Part shown: one piece after another, positions 53,469 through 63,212 of the stretch
Layout: every line of letters begins with the position of its first letter
How positions within the stretch are numbered: position 1 is the stretch's first letter
Assembly: GCA_027533395.1 (NCBI GenBank)
Contig: JAPZUF010000009.1
Location: 186,001-250,000, forward strand
DNA from: Cyclobacteriaceae bacterium
Lineage (GTDB): Bacteria; Bacteroidota; Bacteroidia; Cytophagales; Cyclobacteriaceae
Length of the DNA: 64,000 bases
Direction: 5' to 3'
Notes under the pieces: model-generated
Told to the model about the DNA's origin: nothing
The model's database searches: none
What the model saw: the letters and a program-made list of their open reading frames with translations, nothing else
Program-made: the position numbers and the translations under genes

Positions 53469-53495
53469 ATAAAACCGGCTCATCACCGGTTTTAT
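53469..53495 (+). terminator. bidirectional terminator between usp and metG
   Basis: Arms ATAAAACCGG (53469-53478) and CCGGTTTTAT (53486-53495) around loop CTCATCA, with A- and T-rich flanks. It sits between convergent genes. Confidence 0.8.
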
Positions 53496-53498
53496 CTT

Positions 53499-55595
53499 TT
53501 AAGCAACAGTTGCTCCAGGATTCACTTCATCATCTGGTAATACCAATCTTAATTTTCCTTGTGCATCTTCCGCCATTAAAATCATGCCTTGCGATTCAAA
53601 ACCCATCATTTTACGTGGAGCCAGATTAGCAACAAAAGTTACTTGTTTTCCAATCATTTGTTTCGGTGTGTAATGTTTGGCTATGCCACTTAAAATAGTT
53701 CTTGTGTCAACACCACTTTCTACGGTTAACTTCAAAAGTTTATCAGACTTCTCCATTTTTTCGGCAGCTACAACTTTACCAATTCTAATATCGATTTTAG
53801 CAAAGTCATCGAATACAATGGTTGCCTTAATGGGTTTTATTGCGCTTGTCTCTTGTGCCGCTTCCATTTTTTTCTTTTTTACTGATTGTAACTTTTCTAC
53901 TTGCTTAGCAATATCTTCATCTTCCACATTTCTGAATAACAATTCAGGTTGATTCAGCTGATGTCCTTCTTTTAATGGTTCAATCAATTCTTCATTGTTC
54001 CAGAATTTTTTAGAATCTTTACTATCAATATTCAATTGCTTTAACATAGACAACGATGCATCCGGCAGAAAAGGTTGGCAAGCAAAAGCAATATTACCAA
54101 CCACCATTAACGAATAATTTAATATGCCGGCCACTGCTTCCATATCTTCTTTAGCTAGCTTCCACGGTTCTGTATCGGCTAAAAATTTATTGCCAACGCG
54201 AGCTAAATTCATCATGTGGAATTGTGCATCTCTGAATCTGAATTCATCCAATGCGCGATTCATTTCTTTGATGGATGTATTGAGATTATTGTGCGCATCA
54301 TGGTAAAGGGATAATATTCTTTCTCGTTTTTCTGTAGTAGGTTTTATTTCTTCAGCAGAAGGAACCTTACCATCAAAGTATTTCCAGGTCAATACCATTA
54401 CTCGATTTACAAAATTACCGAGTATGGCTACTAATTCGCTGTTTACTTTTTGCTGATAATCTTTCCAAGTAAAATCTGCATCTTTTGTCTCAGGAGAAAT
54501 AGAGGTAATGGTATAGCGTAACTCATCTTTTCTATTGGGAAAATCAACTAAATATTCGTGTAACCAAACTGCATGATTTCGAGAAGTTGAAAGTTTATCT
54601 CCTTCTAAATTTAAAAACTCGTTAGCAGGAACATTATCCGGAAGTATAAAACTTCCTTCGGCTTTTAACATAGCAGGAAAAATAATGCAATGAAAAACGA
54701 TGTTGTCTTTTCCAATAAAATGTATTAAACGTGTTTCAGGATCTTTCCAATATTTTTCCCAATCTTTCCCTTTTAATTCTTTTGTGGCAGAGATATACCC
54801 TATTGGCGCATCGAACCAAACATATAACACTTTTCCTTTTGCATCTTCTCTAGGAACAGGTATACCCCACTCTAAATCCCGCGTAATGGAACGTGGTTGT
54901 AATCCTTGATCAATCCAAGATTTACATTGGCCATATACATTGCTTTTCCAATCTTTCGCATGTCCTTCAATTAGCCAATCCTTCAGCCATGCTTCAAATT
55001 TATTGAGAGGAAAATACCAATGCTTAGTTGGTTTTAGAACGGGCGTAGCTCCAGAAACAGTTGATTTTGGATTAATAAGTTGGCGTGGACTAAGTGATGT
55101 TCCACACTTCTCGCATTGGTCGCCATACGCGTTTGTATGGCCGCAATTTGGGCACGTTCCTGAAATGTAACGATCTGCTAAAAAAATATTTTCTTTCTCA
55201 TCATAATATTGTTCTGATGTTTCTTCTAAAAAAATATTTTGTTCATCAATCTTTTTGAAAAATTCTTGTGCAGTTTGGTAATGAATTTCATTAGACGTTC
55301 GTGAATAAATATCGAAACTGATACCAAAATCTTCAAATGCTTTTTTCATCAAAGCATGATACTTATCAACAAACTGTCTAGGAGAGATTCCTTCTTTTTT
55401 CGCACCTAATGTTATGGCAACTCCATGTTCATCTGAGCCACAAACGAAGGCTACATCTTCACCTTTTAATCGCAGGTAACGTGCGTAAATATCAGAGGGT
55501 AAATAAGCACCAGCCACATGCCCTATGTGAATGGGACCATTAGCATAAGGCAAGGCCGCCGTGATCGTATATCTCTTAAATTTCTTTTCAGCCAT
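53499..55595 (-). CDS. metG: methionyl-tRNA synthetase
   Basis: Charges tRNA-Met. 698 residues from ATG at 55595 ([10 protein letters not shown]); a longer frame adds six unlikely residues. The class I HIGH motif is [12 protein letters not shown], the zinc knuckle [18 protein letters not shown] has the four-cysteine form, and the KMSKS loop appears as GDKLSTSRN. The C-terminal EMAP/Trbp111-type tRNA-binding domain (about 590-698) has [15 protein letters not shown]. The length fits the long bacterial form. Confidence 0.96.
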   Translation of the reverse strand: MAEKKFKRYTITAALPYANGPIHIGHVAGAYLPSDIYARYLRLKGEDVAFVCGSDEHGVAITLGAKKEGISPRQFVDKYHALMKKAFEDFGISFDIYSRTSNEIHYQTAQEFFKKIDEQNIFLEETSEQYYDEKENIFLADRYISGTCPNCGHTNAYGDQCEKCGTSLSPRQLINPKSTVSGATPVLKPTKHWYFPLNKFEAWLKDWLIEGHAKDWKSNVYGQCKSWIDQGLQPRSITRDLEWGIPVPREDAKGKVLYVWFDAPIGYISATKELKGKDWEKYWKDPETRLIHFIGKDNIVFHCIIFPAMLKAEGSFILPDNVPANEFLNLEGDKLSTSRNHAVWLHEYLVDFPNRKDELRYTITSISPETKDADFTWKDYQQKVNSELVAILGNFVNRVMVLTWKYFDGKVPSAEEIKPTTEKRERILSLYHDAHNNLNTSIKEMNRALDEFRFRDAQFHMMNLARVGNKFLADTEPWKLAKEDMEAVAGILNYSLMVVGNIAFACQPFLPDASLSMLKQLNIDSKDSKKFWNNEELIEPLKEGHQLNQPELLFRNVEDEDIAKQVEKLQSVKKKKMEAAQETSAIKPIKATIVFDDFAKIDIRIGKVVAAEKMEKSDKLLKLTVESGVDTRTILSGIAKHYTPKQMIGKQVTFVANLAPRKMMGFESQGMILMAEDAQGKLRLVLPDDEVNPGATVA

Positions 55596-55665
55596 AAGGT
55601 GCGAATTTCGCAATAATCGCTTAATGGAAAAAGATAAATTACGAGGTTAAAGAATTATTCAACTA

Positions 55666-57696
55666 TTAATTTCTGTCTCTTGGCTTTTCGATGCGTGCAG
55701 GATCTGGAACCATTGGCAAATCGAATAGAAATTCGGTAAATGAAAAATCTTCTGCGCGGTTGAAATGAATTTCTCCTTGTATTTTTCGAGTTGATATGGC
55801 CGCTATAAATAAACCCATGCCTCCTGTTAGAGAACGTTCGGAACCTCTTGTGAACATATGGAACAGCGAATCTTCATCGAGGTTGATGGGTATTCCAACA
55901 CCATTATCTCGGATTTTAATTTGAATTTCTTTTCCTTTGTTTATTACTTCAATTTTAACATACGATTCAATTCTTGGCGATTCGTTGTAATATTTAAAAG
56001 CATTATCGATAACACTTGACATTGCATAATAGAACAAGTTAGGTTCAGTTTTAAATTCAGGAGTTGGGTCAATGTGAAATTGTACATCAATTGGTTTGAT
56101 GCGTTGTATTTGTGTTTGATTTTGTAAAATACCTTTTATAACCCACTCTATATCCACAGAAACAGGGCGAACATGTGTATTATAAATTTCGTTGACGCGA
56201 GAAAACTTATCTAAAACTTGATTAAGCTGTGAGGAGGTAATATCCAACTTATGCAAAAACGACAATGCAATTGGATCTTTTACATCCATAATGGCGATGT
56301 TGCAAACTCCTTTTAAAGTTGCAAGTGGCCCGCGGATATCATGCGAAGTTTTGTAAACAAGATTATCCAACTCATCATTCACTTGTTTTAAGTTATGATT
56401 GGCTTTGATTAATTCCTTAGTCTTCTTTTCTACTTCTAAGGCTAGTTTAGCGTTAAGTTTCTTAATCATGCGGCTGTTGCGCATAATTAAATAGATAAAT
56501 GCAAATGCCATTACCACGATAAAGGCAATGGCGTAGTTTAAACTTCTTTGAGCTTTGATAATTTTTTCATTATCGCGTATGGTTGATAGGTTTTCGCGTT
56601 CAGCATATTTAGCTTGAACATCCGCTAGATTTTTAATGAGTTCTTCGCTCATTAAACTATCGCGAAGTTGAATATACTTATTACTGTATTGGGTTGAGAT
56701 TTCAAAATCGTTTTTAAGCGAATAAATTTTAGCGTTCTTTTTATAAATATCTGCTAGGTTCTGATAATAGTATGACGACAGAGCCAGTTTTTCAGCTTCA
56801 AGCAAAACTCCAAGGGCTTTATCTAATTTATTTTGCTTTTCGTAAACTTCAGCTAAGCCTTTTAATGATTCGATTTGCAGTAATTTTTCATCTTGTTCCT
56901 TTGATAATCGAATAGCTTCGATAAAATATCTTTCAGATTCTTCTAATTTATTGTTTGCAAGATTAATTATTCCAAAACAACATGCAGCAGACATCTTAAG
57001 ATCTGTAGCGCAATCATCTTTACAGATATTTAGTCCTTTAATCAAATAAGCTTCTGCTGTTGGTAAATCGCCTAATTGGTTATAGCAAAGAGCCATATTG
57101 ATATAAAGACGATCTAAATCAAATTTATTATTAACTGAGTTCTTCAGTTCTAAAGATCTTCTATAATATTCTAAAGCTCCTTCATAATTTTTAAGTTTAA
57201 AATAAACAAGTCCGATATTATTACAAGTAATACTCATATCTTCCTTATTCCCTAACTTTTCATTAATCGTTAAGGCTTCGAAATTGGCTTGTAAAGCCAA
57301 ATCATACTGTGCTGAATAAGTATAAGAAAGAGCTTTAAGGTTGATGATTTTACTTAACTCTTCGTAATAATTATTTCGTTTTGCAATTCCATACGCATCA
57401 TTAAGCACTACTAAGTTTTCTTTTTCTTTAGACATTCTTCGAAGTATAAATGCCTTAGCATATAATATCCTTGTTATAGCCAGACTATCTTTTATCCGAT
57501 AAGAAATATCTAGCGCTTTTTCTGAAGCATCTAAAGCAAGTTGAGGGTTTCTGCTGAATTCACTTCTCATAAAAGTAAGAATGGCCTCAACCTTTTCTTT
57601 ATCATTCGAATCTCCAACTGCTGATAAAAGTGAATCGATTTGAGCTTTGGCAGGAAGTGAAAATATTATAAAACAAAAAATAATGAATGCTCTCAT
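55666..57696 (-). CDS. TPR-containing sensor histidine kinase (orphan)
   Basis: 676 residues. Signal peptide at 1-18 (PAKAQ). A periplasmic domain of about eight TPR repeats (about 50-370) includes NNIGLVYFKLKNYEGALEYY. One TM is at about 392-410, followed by a coiled coil. The phosphoacceptor motif is YKTSHDIRGPLATL (H452), and the ATP-binding motifs are VIDNAFKYY, DNGVGIP and GGMGLFIAA. No receiver domain and no regulator are adjacent. It is divergent from two tiny exported-peptide genes across 132 bases. The kinase core resembles that of 6300-8153. Confidence 0.9.
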   Translation of the reverse strand: MRAFIIFCFIIFSLPAKAQIDSLLSAVGDSNDKEKVEAILTFMRSEFSRNPQLALDASEKALDISYRIKDSLAITRILYAKAFILRRMSKEKENLVVLNDAYGIAKRNNYYEELSKIINLKALSYTYSAQYDLALQANFEALTINEKLGNKEDMSITCNNIGLVYFKLKNYEGALEYYRRSLELKNSVNNKFDLDRLYINMALCYNQLGDLPTAEAYLIKGLNICKDDCATDLKMSAACCFGIINLANNKLEESERYFIEAIRLSKEQDEKLLQIESLKGLAEVYEKQNKLDKALGVLLEAEKLALSSYYYQNLADIYKKNAKIYSLKNDFEISTQYSNKYIQLRDSLMSEELIKNLADVQAKYAERENLSTIRDNEKIIKAQRSLNYAIAFIVVMAFAFIYLIMRNSRMIKKLNAKLALEVEKKTKELIKANHNLKQVNDELDNLVYKTSHDIRGPLATLKGVCNIAIMDVKDPIALSFLHKLDITSSQLNQVLDKFSRVNEIYNTHVRPVSVDIEWVIKGILQNQTQIQRIKPIDVQFHIDPTPEFKTEPNLFYYAMSSVIDNAFKYYNESPRIESYVKIEVINKGKEIQIKIRDNGVGIPINLDEDSLFHMFTRGSERSLTGGMGLFIAAISTRKIQGEIHFNRAEDFSFTEFLFDLPMVPDPARIEKPRDRN

Positions 57697-57828
57697 TTTG
57701 GCACAGAAGTAGGGTAGTTAAAAAAATAAGTAAAAATGATTAAGAGAGCCAACCGACATTTGTAACATCAATTTTAATAAAAAGTAACCTAACAAAAAAA
57801 CTATTATAAAATTATAAACCCCACACTT

Positions 57829-57960
57829 ATGAAAAAGTATTTACTAATGATCGCTTTCTTAATGACAGTTGCTTTAACACTATCATCTTGCACAGAAGAG
57901 GAAGTAAAGCCAGCAGATAAAAATTCTGACTATGCAACTGGAAGCGCTAAAATGTTTTAA
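57829..57960 (+). CDS. small lipoprotein peptide, 43 residues
   Basis: ATG at 57829, TAA at 57958-57960. The sequence begins MKKYLLMIAFLMTVALTLSS and continues with the lipobox cysteine C21, so the mature lipopeptide would be only 23 residues: acidic (TEEEV) and ending ATGSAKMF. No family recognised. Evidence that it is real: a textbook lipoprotein signal, a similar second peptide eleven codons' spacing downstream, and a terminator after the pair. It may be processed or sensed at the cell surface; this is inference. Confidence 0.65.
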   Translation: MKKYLLMIAFLMTVALTLSSCTEEEVKPADKNSDYATGSAKMF

Positions 57961-57970
57961 GTATAAGGCC

Positions 57971-58120
57971 ATGAAAAAAAACATATATTGGATTGCATTA
58001 ATAGCTTTGGTGGTATTATCTGCGTCCTTTACATTTGGTAGAAAAAAATCTGTAACAGTTGTCTCTCAATCTGCCGAAACAGAAGTAGCAGGTGGTTTAG
58101 GTTCAGCTCAATCATTCTAG
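57971..58120 (+). CDS. small exported peptide, 49 residues
   Basis: ATG at 57971, ten bases after the first peptide gene. A longer frame from 57932 overlaps that gene and lacks a sensible start. N-terminal MKKNIYWIALIALVVLSASF is a signal or membrane anchor; a basic GRKKS turn follows, then an acidic part and the ending GGLGSAQSF. The C-terminal G-S-A-x-x-F matches the end of the upstream peptide. No family recognised. A terminator follows 20 bases later. Confidence 0.6.
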   Translation: MKKNIYWIALIALVVLSASFTFGRKKSVTVVSQSAETEVAGGLGSAQSF

Positions 58121-58590
58121 TTTTTCTTCCATTTAACTTGAGGCAAAGTATTTCGTAGAAAATACTTTGCCTTTTCGTTTTTATAGGTTTCTAACTTGGC
58201 CAAGGTATTTTACTTGAGACCAATCTCAAGGATTGTTCTCACTGAAACATAGTATGTTTACTTTTGATTTAATTAATTATCTAAATCGAAATAGATTAAA
58301 ACTAAGTTTTTAACTCGTTCAAAATGAATTTAGACTTTCATTAAATAGATTACTCAATATGGTTTAATGATGAAAATGAATGTAATGGCCGTTGTTACCA
58401 TTTTTAAAAAACAACCACCTGAAGCCATCTTAATTACAAGTAAATGATTATCCCCAACAGTCAACGTTCTAAAATAATCCGTACGTTTCTTTAGCTCATT
58501 AAAGTTACTACGCTTAAAATAGAGGTAACGTATTGAGATTTACTTCGTTATTTTGGTAGAATATGTGATAAAATCATGCAAAATATTACC
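58121..58590. other. 470-base intergenic region
   Basis: Holds the terminator above, then a small hairpin CTTGAGA-CCAA-TCTCAAG at 58213-58230 without a T-run, and AT-rich sequence up to the bioB stop. The longest open frame noticed is 26 codons (58367-58447), with no supporting signal. I see no other feature. Confidence 0.55.
58141..58172 (+). terminator. intrinsic terminator after the small-peptide pair
   Basis: Perfect thirteen-base arms AGGCAAAGTATTT (58141-58153) and AAATACTTTGCCT (58160-58172), loop CGTAGA, followed by a T-rich tract. It marks the two peptide genes as a separate transcription unit. Confidence 0.85.
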
Positions 58591-59577
58591 TCAAAGAACC
58601 ACCTGTTTTACCAAATTTTCTTTGTGAGAAGGTCTAGGTTTCAATTGTAAAATCTGAAACATCTGCTTATCATCCACATAGGCAGGATTAGGTGTAGTTA
58701 GCAATTTATCACCAGCGAAGATGCTGTTTGCACCTGCCATAAAGCATAGTGCTTGTTCTTCTACACTCATTCGCACGCGACCTGCAGAAAGGCGTACCAT
58801 CGCTTTAGGCATAATTATTCTAGCTGTTGCAATCATGCGAATCATCTCCCAAACCGATACTTTTTCCTGATCTTCTAACGGGGTGCCTTCTACCGGAACT
58901 AATGCATTAACTGGAACTGACTCTGGATGCTCAGGCAAAGTAGCCAAGGTGTGCAACATTCCAATTCTATCTTCTTCTTTCTCGCCCATTCCAATAATTC
59001 CTCCAGAACAAACAGAAATTTTTGCCTTGCGCACGTTTTCTAATGTATCCAAGCGATCGCCATAATTTCTGGATGTAATGATATCTTGATAGAATTCTTC
59101 ACTTGTATCCAGGTTATGGTTGTAAGCGTATAAACCGGCATCTTTCAATTTTTGTGCTTGCTCTGGGCTTAACATTCCTAATGTACAACACACTTCCATT
59201 CCCATTTGGCTAACGCCTTTTACCATGTCTAATACCTTGTCAAAGTCTTTATTATCTCGAACTTCGCGCCACGCTGCACCCATACAAAAACGTGTGCTAC
59301 CTGCTTCTTTGGCTTCGATGGCTTTCTCCATCACCTCTCCTACTTCCATTAACTTATGCACTTTAACATCGGTATGATATCGAGCAGCTTGTGGGCAATA
59401 AGCGCAATCTTCCGGGCAACCACCTGTTTTTACAGACAACAAAGTACACACTTGCACCTCACTTGCTTCGTGGTATTGCCTATGAACAGTGCCCGCATTA
59501 TAAATTAAATCAAGAACAGGAGTGTTATAAATTTTTTCAATTTCTTCTCTTGTCCAGTTGTTTCTGATTACGCTCAT
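58591..59577 (-). CDS. bioB: biotin synthase
   Basis: Radical SAM enzyme inserting sulfur into dethiobiotin. 328 residues. The SAM-cluster motif C54-x3-C58-x2-C61 is in [12 protein letters not shown]; the [2Fe-2S] site residues lie in [15 protein letters not shown] and [13 protein letters not shown], with the arginine in [10 protein letters not shown]. It follows sppA by two bases in the same direction. No other bio genes are nearby, so it is probably co-transcribed with sppA by chance of position. Confidence 0.96.
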   Translation of the reverse strand: MSVIRNNWTREEIEKIYNTPVLDLIYNAGTVHRQYHEASEVQVCTLLSVKTGGCPEDCAYCPQAARYHTDVKVHKLMEVGEVMEKAIEAKEAGSTRFCMGAAWREVRDNKDFDKVLDMVKGVSQMGMEVCCTLGMLSPEQAQKLKDAGLYAYNHNLDTSEEFYQDIITSRNYGDRLDTLENVRKAKISVCSGGIIGMGEKEEDRIGMLHTLATLPEHPESVPVNALVPVEGTPLEDQEKVSVWEMIRMIATARIIMPKAMVRLSAGRVRMSVEEQALCFMAGANSIFAGDKLLTTPNPAYVDDKQMFQILQLKPRPSHKENLVKQVVL

Positions 59578-59579
59578 GC

Positions 59580-61331
59580 TTAGTGTATATTAAGTTGATA
59601 AGGCATACGCGCTTGCATACCTGATAATTGTTGAAGTGTTTTGGCTTGTTGATAAATTGGATAATACATGCCTAATTCATTTTGCAATGTTTTGTTTTTT
59701 GCATTGTCCTCCATATCTGACATCAATTGTTCTAACAATGGTTTTCTTTTAGGAAGAAACTTAGTCTTATAGTCATCCGTTATGTTTGCTTTTTGTGCAG
59801 CTAACAAAATAGCATCATCTAATCCTCCTAGTACATCGACCAATTTTCTATCTAAAGCTTGTGCTCCAGTCCAAACTCTGCCTGATGCCACTTTTTTCAA
59901 ATCCTCAATCGCCATACCTCTACCATCTGCCGCCTTACCTGTGAAGGTATCATATCCTTCTTCTGTTTTCTTTTGCCAGATAGCTTTTTCAGCTTCTGTA
60001 AGGGAACGACTTACTGTTATCAATTCTCCAAATTCACCTGTTTTTACTTCTTCGCTGGTTATACCTAGCTTGTTATTTAATAAACCACTAGCATCGAATA
60101 AAATAGAGAAGATACCAATTGAACCTGTTATGGTGTGAGGTTGAGCTACAATTGTGTCGCAAGCCATAGCCATATAATAACCGCCAGAGGCCGCGTAATC
60201 GCCCATAGATGCGATAACAGGTTTTGTTTGCGCTGCTAATGAAACTTCTCTCCATATTTTATCTGAAGCAATGAAACTTCCACCAGGTGAATTAATACGT
60301 ATCACAATGGCTTTTACTTTATCACTTAGTCTTGCCTTTTTTATTTCATTTGCAAAAGCATCGCCTCCAATGGTGTTTTCATCTCCTTTACCGGGCACAA
60401 TTTCTCCTTCACCAACAATTACAGCAATTTCATTTTTAGATGATTTGTAGGTGCTAATAGCCTTTTGGTACTTATTTAACTTTATATAAGCAATGCTCTG
60501 TTTTTCTGTTAGCCCAATTTTATTTTTAATAATGTTTTCAAACTCATCTTGATAAAGAAGACTATCAATTAAGCCAGCTTCAACAGCTTGTTTTGCATTT
60601 CTGATAGTCATTTTATCTGCCATCTCCATCAGCTTGGTTTTATCTAACTTTCTAGATTCCGCTACTTTTTCAACAACGTATCCATATAGGCTTTCTATCG
60701 TTTCTTGCAATTGAAGTTTACTTGCTTCGCTCATTTTATCTAGCATAAAAGGCTCAACTGCACTTTTAAATTCGCCAACCCTGAAAATTTGAGGCTTGAT
60801 TTCTAACTTATCAAACATCCTTTTGAAAAAAGTAACTTCTATGGCAAGTCCATTCCATTCGATATCTCCAACGGGATGTAGAAAAACTTTATCAGCGGCT
60901 GAAGCCACATAATAAGCTGATTCAGACAAGTAATCGCTGTAGGCATAAACCCATTTTCCGCTTGCTTTAAAATCGATTATTGCGTTTCTAATTTCTTCGA
61001 GAGAGGCATAACCAGTCATAGGAAAATTTACCTGAAGCACAATACCTTCAATTTTTGGATCTTCTTTAGCTTTCAGAAGCGTGTTTTTTAAATCAATCAC
61101 ACCTACCGTTAAAATATCATTGCCTAAAACCGGTATACCTTCGAATGGATTCTCTGCTTGCAATTCATTGATTTGTCCGTCTAAATTGATTTTCAATACA
61201 GATTTTTCCTGTACAACGACTTGCTCTTCTGAGCTTAATGCTGCAATAAAACCAAAGAAAAGGAAGAATGAGCCGATAAAAAAGACTGTAAGCGCTAAAA
61301 AGCTTGCGAAAAACGTTTTCCAAAATCCCAT
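59580..61331 (-). CDS. sppA: signal peptide peptidase SppA (67K type)
   Basis: 583 residues with an N-terminal TM (about 5-33) and two tandem ClpP-like domains. The catalytic dyad is split as in E. coli SppA: K189 in GEFKSAVEP in the first domain and nucleophile S382 in [11 protein letters not shown] in the second. INSPGGSF and [10 protein letters not shown] are also typical. It degrades cleaved signal peptides in the inner membrane, which suits a bacterium with many exported proteins. It is divergent from folK. Confidence 0.94.
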   Translation of the reverse strand: MGFWKTFFASFLALTVFFIGSFFLFFGFIAALSSEEQVVVQEKSVLKINLDGQINELQAENPFEGIPVLGNDILTVGVIDLKNTLLKAKEDPKIEGIVLQVNFPMTGYASLEEIRNAIIDFKASGKWVYAYSDYLSESAYYVASAADKVFLHPVGDIEWNGLAIEVTFFKRMFDKLEIKPQIFRVGEFKSAVEPFMLDKMSEASKLQLQETIESLYGYVVEKVAESRKLDKTKLMEMADKMTIRNAKQAVEAGLIDSLLYQDEFENIIKNKIGLTEKQSIAYIKLNKYQKAISTYKSSKNEIAVIVGEGEIVPGKGDENTIGGDAFANEIKKARLSDKVKAIVIRINSPGGSFIASDKIWREVSLAAQTKPVIASMGDYAASGGYYMAMACDTIVAQPHTITGSIGIFSILFDASGLLNNKLGITSEEVKTGEFGELITVSRSLTEAEKAIWQKKTEEGYDTFTGKAADGRGMAIEDLKKVASGRVWTGAQALDRKLVDVLGGLDDAILLAAQKANITDDYKTKFLPKRKPLLEQLMSDMEDNAKNKTLQNELGMYYPIYQQAKTLQQLSGMQARMPYQLNIH

Positions 61332-61348
61332 ACACTACAATTAAGTTT

Positions 61349-61356
61349 CAAAAATA
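61349..61356 (-). promoter_or_regulatory. candidate -7 promoter element for sppA-bioB
   Basis: On the minus strand it reads TATTTTTG, an exact TAnnTTTG match 17 bases before the sppA ATG. A TTTT is placed 19 bases further upstream where TTTG is expected. Confidence 0.4.
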
Positions 61357-61414
61357 GTAAAACAATCTAGTGTATAAAAAGTATGTTTAATTTGAAGATA
61401 ATTACAAGTTTGGA

Positions 61415-61903
61415 ATGATATTTTTAGGTTTAGGATCAAATCTGGGAAACAGAGAGAACAACATAAAAGCGAGCCTCCATTTTTTACAAAAAAACGGAGT
61501 GATGATACAAGAACTATCCTCAGTATACGAAACTGATGCTTGGGGCAATTCTAATCAGGAATCATATTTAAATATGGTAGTTGGTGTGGAAACAGAGTTA
61601 AGTGTGGAACAATTGCTTGCTACTTGTTTGGTAGCTGAAAAGGAAGCAGGTAGAGTAAGGTTAGAAAAATGGGGACCTAGAATTATTGATATTGATATTA
61701 TTCTATATGAAAACAAAATTATCAACAGTGATAATTTAATTGTTCCACATCCATTATTTGCAGAAAGAAAATTTGTGTTGATTCCATTAGCAGAAATTGC
61801 ACCCAACTTGGTCGACCCCATTTCAAAAAAAAGCATTGTTGAATTGCTTCAACAATGCCCTGATAAGCTTGAAGTAAAGTTTTATTCGACTATTACCTTA
61901 TAA
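61415..61903 (+). CDS. folK: 6-hydroxymethyl-dihydropterin pyrophosphokinase
   Basis: Folate synthesis: transfers pyrophosphate from ATP to hydroxymethyl-dihydropterin. 162 residues. The N-terminus IFLGLGSNLGNRENNI, the central YETDAWG, and the signature KWGPRIIDIDIILYE are all typical, followed by VPHPLFAERKFVLIPLAEIAP. It is divergent from sppA and overlaps the convergent fabD by six bases. Confidence 0.96.
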   Translation: MIFLGLGSNLGNRENNIKASLHFLQKNGVMIQELSSVYETDAWGNSNQESYLNMVVGVETELSVEQLLATCLVAEKEAGRVRLEKWGPRIIDIDIILYENKIINSDNLIVPHPLFAERKFVLIPLAEIAPNLVDPISKKSIVELLQQCPDKLEVKFYSTITL

Positions 61904-62773
61904 ACTAGCAACTTCAACTTGAGGTGAAATTTTCTTCACTAAACCTTGCAAAACTTTGCCAGGCCCACACTCGATGTAGTTTGTTGCGCCATTGTTTGTC
62001 ATGTTGATGACTGATTGTGTCCATCTAACAGGTGCAGTTAATTGAGAAACTAAATTTTTCTTTATTGTTGCCACATCTGTTGCCGCTTGTGCGCTTACAT
62101 TTTGGTAAACAGGACAAGCCGGTGTTTTAAAATCAGTTGATTCAATCGCTTCAGCTAATTCCTGGCGTGCAGGTTCCATTAATGGAGAGTGAAATGCTCC
62201 ACCTACTTGTAAAATCATGGCTCGTTTTGCACCTGCGGCTTTCAATTTTTCACAAGCTACTTCAACACCTTTTAAACTACCTGATATAACTAACTGACCA
62301 GGGCAATTATAATTTGCTGCAACAACAATTTCTTCTTTTATCGATGAACAAACTTCTTCAACAACTTTATCATCTAAGCCTAATACTGCTGCCATAGTTG
62401 ATGGTTGCAGCTCACAAGCTTTTTGCATAGCAGCGGCTCGTTTACTGACTAAGATTAATCCATCTCTGAACGAAAGGGTTTTGTTCGCTACCAATGCAGA
62501 AAACTCTCCTAAAGAATGGCCTGCTACCATATCAGGATTAAAGGAAGTGTTTGATAATGCAACTGCAACAGAATGAATAAAAACTGCTGGCTGAGTTACT
62601 TTCGTTTCTTTTAATTCTTCAGCTGTGCCATTAAACATTGTTTGGGTAATGTTGAATCCGAGAATATCATTAGCTTCATCGAATAATGATTTTGCCACAG
62701 CATTACTTTCGTATAAATCTTTGCCCATTCCAGTGAATTGCGCGCCCTGTCCGGGAAAAATGTAGGCTTTCAT
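61898..62773 (-). CDS. fabD: malonyl-CoA:ACP transacylase FabD
   Basis: Loads malonyl units onto ACP for fatty acid synthesis. 291 residues. N-terminal IFPGQGAQFTGMGKDLY, nucleophile S87 in GHSLGE, R112, and catalytic H195 in GGAFHSPLM. It is a stand-alone gene; other fab genes are elsewhere except the FabZ domain at 22232. A TAGTTTTG on the minus strand at 62796-62803 may be its promoter -7 box. Confidence 0.96.
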   Translation of the reverse strand: MKAYIFPGQGAQFTGMGKDLYESNAVAKSLFDEANDILGFNITQTMFNGTAEELKETKVTQPAVFIHSVAVALSNTSFNPDMVAGHSLGEFSALVANKTLSFRDGLILVSKRAAAMQKACELQPSTMAAVLGLDDKVVEEVCSSIKEEIVVAANYNCPGQLVISGSLKGVEVACEKLKAAGAKRAMILQVGGAFHSPLMEPARQELAEAIESTDFKTPACPVYQNVSAQAATDVATIKKNLVSQLTAPVRWTQSVINMTNNGATNYIECGPGKVLQGLVKKISPQVEVASL

Positions 62774-62819
62774 ATGCGTTAGGTTTATTTCATCACAAAA
62801 CTAACAAACCTTTTTAAAC

Positions 62820-63212
62820 TTAAGTATCCAAAAATTTTTCCGTGAAAGCTGGTGATGGTATCATACATGAGTCCTTCTTACCAAAAATTCTATAACGGTT
62901 TTTGGCGATGATATTATAAAACCAATCTCTGATAAATGGCGGAATAATAATGAAAACATAAAATATCGGCCACATTCCTGAAAGTTCTCTAGCGATTAGT
63001 AATGCGGCTGCGCTTTTGGTATATAATTTATCTTCATTAAGCAACACAATCGACTCTAACTTATCAACATCGATGTGTTTACTTAAATTATTTTTAGCAA
63101 ATGAGGATTGTAATGAAGCAAACTTAAATTTATTCTTCTTGTCTCTTTTAATGATGAATTGAACTGAGTTATTACAAAGATTACAAACACCATCAAAAAA
63201 AATAATCATCAT
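62820..63212 (-). CDS. DCC family thiol-disulfide oxidoreductase-like protein (DUF393)
   Basis: 130 residues. IIFFDGVCNLCNNSVQFI at the N-terminus carries the D-x-x-C-x-x-C motif that names the DCC family, and FASLQSSFAKNN follows. A hydrophobic stretch (WPIFYVFIIIPPFIRDW) is in the C-terminal half. A thioredoxin-like fold is likely; the substrate is unknown. It starts immediately after the stop of the T9SS protein gene (no gap), so the two are probably co-transcribed. A second ATG is one codon downstream. Confidence 0.88.
   Translation of the reverse strand: MMIIFFDGVCNLCNNSVQFIIKRDKKNKFKFASLQSSFAKNNLSKHIDVDKLESIVLLNEDKLYTKSAAALLIARELSGMWPIFYVFIIIPPFIRDWFYNIIAKNRYRIFGKKDSCMIPSPAFTEKFLDT

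Noticed and set aside
58367-58447. 26-codon open frame in the 470-base gap upstream of the bioB stop
   Set aside because: Unlike the two peptides at 57829-58120 it lacks a signal peptide, a promoter box and a following terminator.
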